Shown here piece after piece: positions 61,266 to 64,000 of a DNA stretch of 64,000 bases. Position numbers and translations under genes: made by a program. The notes below the pieces were generated by a model, which was not told the DNA's origin, did no database searches, and saw nothing but the letters and a program-made list of their open reading frames with translations. This stretch comes from Sanguibacter sp. HDW7. GTDB taxonomy: Bacteria > Actinomycetota > Actinomycetes > Actinomycetales > Cellulomonadaceae. How positions within the stretch are numbered: position 1 is the first letter of the stretch; every line of letters begins with the position of its first letter. Location of the stretch: assembly GCF_011300875.1 (NCBI RefSeq), contig NZ_CP049862.1, positions 3,286,001-3,350,000 of the forward strand, given 5' to 3'.

Positions 61266-62837
61266 TCAGAGGACGACGATGATCTGGACCAGGAGGATCT
61301 TCACGACCATGCCGAGCGCGAACGTCGCGGCGTAGCCCGCGTCGATGCGGTCGTCCATCGCGCGGTCGTTGGCGTCCGCGAGGATCGCGGGCTGGCCGAG
61401 GAAGCCGGCGAACGCGCCTGTCGTGCGCTGCGCGGAGATCCCGAGGCGCTTGGCGCCGCCGAAGAGCACGAGCGCACCCACGGCGACGACGGCCGCGGCC
61501 GACAGGCCGATGAGCGCGCCCTCGACGCTGAACGCGCGGGCCGCGAAGTCCTCGCCGGACGAGAGCCCGACGGCGGCGAGGAAGAGGACGAGGCCGAGCT
61601 GGCGCAGCGTGAGGTTCGCGGCGTGCGGCATGCCCCAGACGACGGGGCCCGAGCGCTCGAGCCCGCCGAGGATCATGCCGACGACGAGCGGTCCGGCCGC
61701 GGAGCCGAGCGAGAACTCGATGCCGCCCGGCAGGGGGATCGTCACGAGGCCGGCGAGCAGGCCGAGGGCCATGCCGAAGCCCATGGTGAGGGCGTCGACC
61801 TCGGAGACGCGACGCTCGGAGTCGCCGAGCAGCTTGCGGACCTCCTTGAGGCGGTCGCGCGGGACGACGGGCAGGATGCGGTCGCCGAGCTCGAGGACGA
61901 GGTCGTCCTTGGCGAGGAGGTCGGCGTCGCCGCGACGGACGCGCGTGATGACGCCGCCGTAGCGGCCGGGGATGTCGAGCGAGCCGACGGTGCGCCCGGC
62001 GACGCGGCGGTTGGAGACGACGACGCGGCGGTAGTCGACCGAGCGGCGGTCGTCGGCGAGGTGGTGCTCGACCTCGCGGCCGAGGTGCGCGACGACGAGG
62101 GCGACGGCCTCCGCGGGGCCGACGACGACGACCTGGTCGCCGGGCCGGAGCTCGTCGTCGGCTGCGACGACGCGGGTGTGCCCGCCGCGGGCGAGGTACG
62201 ACATGCGGACCTCCTGCGCGTCCCAGCCGGGGATGTCGGCGAGCCAGCTGGGCCGCTCGACCTCGACGGTCGTCGCGAAGAGGCCCGCGCCCGACGCGCT
62301 CGCGGGGTCGCGGCGCGCAGCCCAGACCTTGTTGACCATCACGGAGACGACGAGGATCGCGACGACGACGCCGACGGGGTAGCCGAGCGAGTAGCCGACG
62401 GCGGGGTCGTTGGACCCGGCGGCGTCGACCGCGGAGGCGAGCGCGGGCGTCGAGGTGAGCGAGCCCGTGTACATGCCCGCGGCGATCGCGCCGTTGAAGC
62501 CGAAGAGCTTGCCGGCGCCCGTGGCGACCGCGGCGGACGCGACGAGCGCGACGGTCGCGACGACCATGAGCGGCCACTGGCGGCGCAGGTCGCGGAAGAA
62601 CGTCGAGCCGGCAGCGAGCCCGACGGTGTAGACGAAGATGCCGAGGCCGAGCGTCGAGAGGAGCCCGAGGCCCTCGCCGAGGCGGGGGTCGGTCGCGCCG
62701 AGCGCGAGCCCGACGAAGAGAGCGCCGGCGGCGCCGAAGCGCAGGGGCCCGAAGGGGATCGCGCCGAACGCCGTGCCGAGGGCGACGACGAGGAAGACGG
62801 TGAGGAGGGGTGACGACGCGAGGACGTCGAGCTGCAC
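61266..62837 (-). CDS. Aspartate:alanine exchanger (AAE) family transporter, AspT/YidE-like
   Basis: 523-residue membrane protein of the AAE family: two hydrophobic halves of five to six helices (TFGAIPFGPLRFGAAGALFV-type start with GTAFGAIPFGPLRFG; LGSAAGPLVVGMILGGLERSG in the second half) that flank two TrkA-C/RCK-C domains in the middle (VRMSYLARGGHTRVVAADDE, YRRVVVSNRRVAGRTVGSLD). AspT itself swaps aspartate and alanine, but YidE-like members lack a proven substrate. GTG at 62837 with AGGAG 6 bases upstream. Its location next to aspA-dcu suggests amino or dicarboxylic acid transport, which is inference. Confidence 0.85.
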   Translation of the reverse strand: MQLDVLASSPLLTVFLVVALGTAFGAIPFGPLRFGAAGALFVGLALGATDPRLGEGLGLLSTLGLGIFVYTVGLAAGSTFFRDLRRQWPLMVVATVALVASAAVATGAGKLFGFNGAIAAGMYTGSLTSTPALASAVDAAGSNDPAVGYSLGYPVGVVVAILVVSVMVNKVWAARRDPASASGAGLFATTVEVERPSWLADIPGWDAQEVRMSYLARGGHTRVVAADDELRPGDQVVVVGPAEAVALVVAHLGREVEHHLADDRRSVDYRRVVVSNRRVAGRTVGSLDIPGRYGGVITRVRRGDADLLAKDDLVLELGDRILPVVPRDRLKEVRKLLGDSERRVSEVDALTMGFGMALGLLAGLVTIPLPGGIEFSLGSAAGPLVVGMILGGLERSGPVVWGMPHAANLTLRQLGLVLFLAAVGLSSGEDFAARAFSVEGALIGLSAAAVVAVGALVLFGGAKRLGISAQRTTGAFAGFLGQPAILADANDRAMDDRIDAGYAATFALGMVVKILLVQIIVVL

Positions 62838-62994
62838 GGGGGCTCCTGGTGCGGGCTGGGGGCGGATCGGCCTCCCCCACGATAGATGGGACGATTGCGC
62901 GCGTGGTGTGGACGTGATGCGACCGACACGTCGAGCCTGTCACAGTTCGTGGACGCGGATCTGACGTCAGGTCCCATTGTGTCATCATGGACGG

Positions 62995-63819
62995 GTGGCT
63001 GACGTCGACACATCCCGCACAGCACCCCCGCCCGTCTCTCCGCCGCGCCCGCGGAAGAAGCGGCGCGGTCCCGGCTGGGTCCCCGACGAGCACGGCGCGT
63101 GGGCCATGCTCGTCGTCCCGCTCGTCCTCGGCATCGTCGCCTCCGGACCGGCCTGGGTCCACCTGCCTCTCGCGATCCTCTGGGTCGTCGGCTACCTCGC
63201 GTTCTACGCGACCGGCCTCTGGCTCCGCTCCCACCTCAAGAAGCGCTGGTTCCCGCCCGTCCGCGCCTACACGCTCGCGTGCGTCCTGCCCGCGCTCGCG
63301 GTCCTCGCCCTCCGGCCCGACCTGCTCGCCTGGACGCCGCTCCTCGTCCCCCTCGTCGCGCTCAGCCTCGTCCTCCACCACCGGCGCAAGGACCGCGGTC
63401 TCCTCAACGACGCCGTCGCCGTCGTCTCCGCGTGCCTCATCCTTCCCGTCGCCTACGACGCCGGGCTCGAGAGCGGCGACGCGAGCGCCTGGCCGACCGT
63501 CTGGGTGGCCACCGCCCTCACCGCCGCCTACTTCCTCGGCACCGTCCCTTACGTCAAGACGCTCATCCGCGAACGCGGCTCGCGCACCTGGTACATCGGC
63601 TCCGTCGCCTTCCACCTCGCGCTCGTCCCGCTGCCGTGGCTGCTCGCTGCGACCTCGTCGGTCGCCTTTGGTCCCGGGCTTCTCACGGTTTTCTACGGGA
63701 TCCTGGCAGTACGTGCGGCGCTCGTCCCGCTCCGGGGCGCGACGCCGCGACAAGTGGGCATCGGCGAGATCTTCGCGTCGACGGCCCTCACCGTGCTCGT
63801 CGTCGTGGAGGTGCTCTAG
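62995..63819 (+). CDS. YwiC-like membrane protein
   Basis: 274 residues: Pro/Arg-rich N-terminus (PRPRKKRRGPGWVPDEHGAW, with the family signature WVPDEHGAWAML), then about eight hydrophobic segments. YwiC-like proteins are uncharacterised; in Bacillus subtilis ywiC is next to narK and fnr. GTG at 62995 chosen; an upstream TTG (62977) is less likely, and no good ribosome binding site is seen, so leaderless translation is possible. Its TAG is directly followed by the ATG of the next gene. Confidence 0.82.
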   Translation: MADVDTSRTAPPPVSPPRPRKKRRGPGWVPDEHGAWAMLVVPLVLGIVASGPAWVHLPLAILWVVGYLAFYATGLWLRSHLKKRWFPPVRAYTLACVLPALAVLALRPDLLAWTPLLVPLVALSLVLHHRRKDRGLLNDAVAVVSACLILPVAYDAGLESGDASAWPTVWVATALTAAYFLGTVPYVKTLIRERGSRTWYIGSVAFHLALVPLPWLLAATSSVAFGPGLLTVFYGILAVRAALVPLRGATPRQVGIGEIFASTALTVLVVVEVL

Positions 63820-64000
63820 ATGTCCGGAAACCGAGTGGTCGTCGTCGGCGGAGGCTACGCCGGCATCGTCGTCGCCCGTGAGCTCGACGACGTCGCCGAC
63901 GTCACGCTCGTCGAGCCCCGCAGCGAGTTCGTCCACGCGACCGCCGCGCTGCGCGGCGCGGTCGACGTCGCCTGGGAGCCCAACGTCTTCCTGCCCTACG
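63820..64000 (+). CDS. FAD-dependent oxidoreductase (NADH dehydrogenase II/FSP1-like), 3'-truncated
   Basis: The first 60 codons are visible; the gene runs out of the window. N-terminal Rossmann FAD site VVVVGGGYAGIVVARELDD with GxGxxG-like spacing, then VTLVEPRSEFVHATAALRGA, the pattern of the NDH-2/AIF/FSP1 group of pyridine nucleotide-disulfide oxidoreductases. GGAGG lies 10 bases before the ATG, inside the end of the YwiC-like gene, so the two genes are coupled. Acceptor unknown. Confidence 0.75.
   Translation, partial: MSGNRVVVVGGGYAGIVVARELDDVADVTLVEPRSEFVHATAALRGAVDVAWEPNVFLPY

Noticed and set aside
1-64000. CRISPR arrays, insertion sequences, integrases, rRNA genes
   Set aside because: No array of regularly spaced repeats, transposase or integrase motifs, or rRNA sequence was seen on either strand.

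Overview
The window is a very GC-rich actinobacterial chromosome segment that holds the replication origin. Gene order (cca, mutT-like, DUF6049, murJ, trxB, trxA, parB, parA, rsmG, jag, yidC, yidD, rnpA, rpmH, dnaA, dnaN, recF, dciA-like, gyrB, gyrA, DUF3566, tRNA-Ile, tRNA-Ala, ppiA, crgA, DUF881, trpG/pabA, pknB, pknA, pbpA, rodA, pstP, fhaB, fhaA) follows the origin region of Mycobacterium tuberculosis and other Actinobacteria. The absence of mycolate-type genes, the separate MurJ pseudokinase gene and the Asp/fumarate genes fit a Micrococcales member, perhaps Cellulomonas- or Sanguibacter-like. The genus is inference.

Layout. 1-360: end of a RidA protein. 432-10763: tRNA maturation (cca), a Nudix hydrolase, an envelope protein, the lipid II flippase MurJ, a separate MurJ-type pseudokinase and the thioredoxin pair. 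10874-13668: ParB/ParA and RsmG on the minus strand. 13669-16064: a 2.4-kb block without a credible gene that carries three of five parS sites and a 7-bp tandem array. 16109-18477: jag, yidC, yidD, rnpA, rpmH (minus). 18478-20795: dnaA flanked by DnaA boxes; oriC lies between dnaA and dnaN. 20796-29419: dnaN, recF, dciA-like, gyrB, gyrA, DUF3566. 29525-35566: tRNA-Ile, a 39-residue DLW-39 protein, tRNA-Ala, a HAD phosphatase, a helical membrane protein, ppiA, rhomboid, crgA, DUF881 and a glutamine amidotransferase. 35657-45056 (minus): the fhaA-fhaB-pstP-rodA-pbpA-pknA-pknB operon that couples Ser/Thr phosphorylation to growth and division.

Accessory part. A tRNA-Leu (45275-45357) is followed by a sortase-assembled pilus locus: large LPXTG adhesin, isopeptide-type backbone pilin, class C sortase. 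Next come a degenerate GyrB-like ATPase and an SPFH protein. From 53781 a respiratory and aspartate module begins: sdhCAB, aspartase, a Dcu C4-dicarboxylate transporter, then (after a repeat-rich GC block with a nested palindrome and a G-quadruplex motif) an aspartate:alanine-exchanger-type transporter, a YwiC-like membrane protein and the start of an FAD-dependent NADH dehydrogenase-like protein. Together these would allow aspartate to fumarate to succinate conversion, i.e. fumarate respiration, in addition to the oxidative role of Sdh.

Most notable signals: the gene-free parS block, a dense DnaA-box cluster overlapping the end of the rhomboid gene (33449-33595) about 13 kb from oriC, the split MurJ/pseudokinase arrangement, the hairpin between pilin and sortase, the degenerate GyrB-like protein, and the repeat block at 60741-61231.
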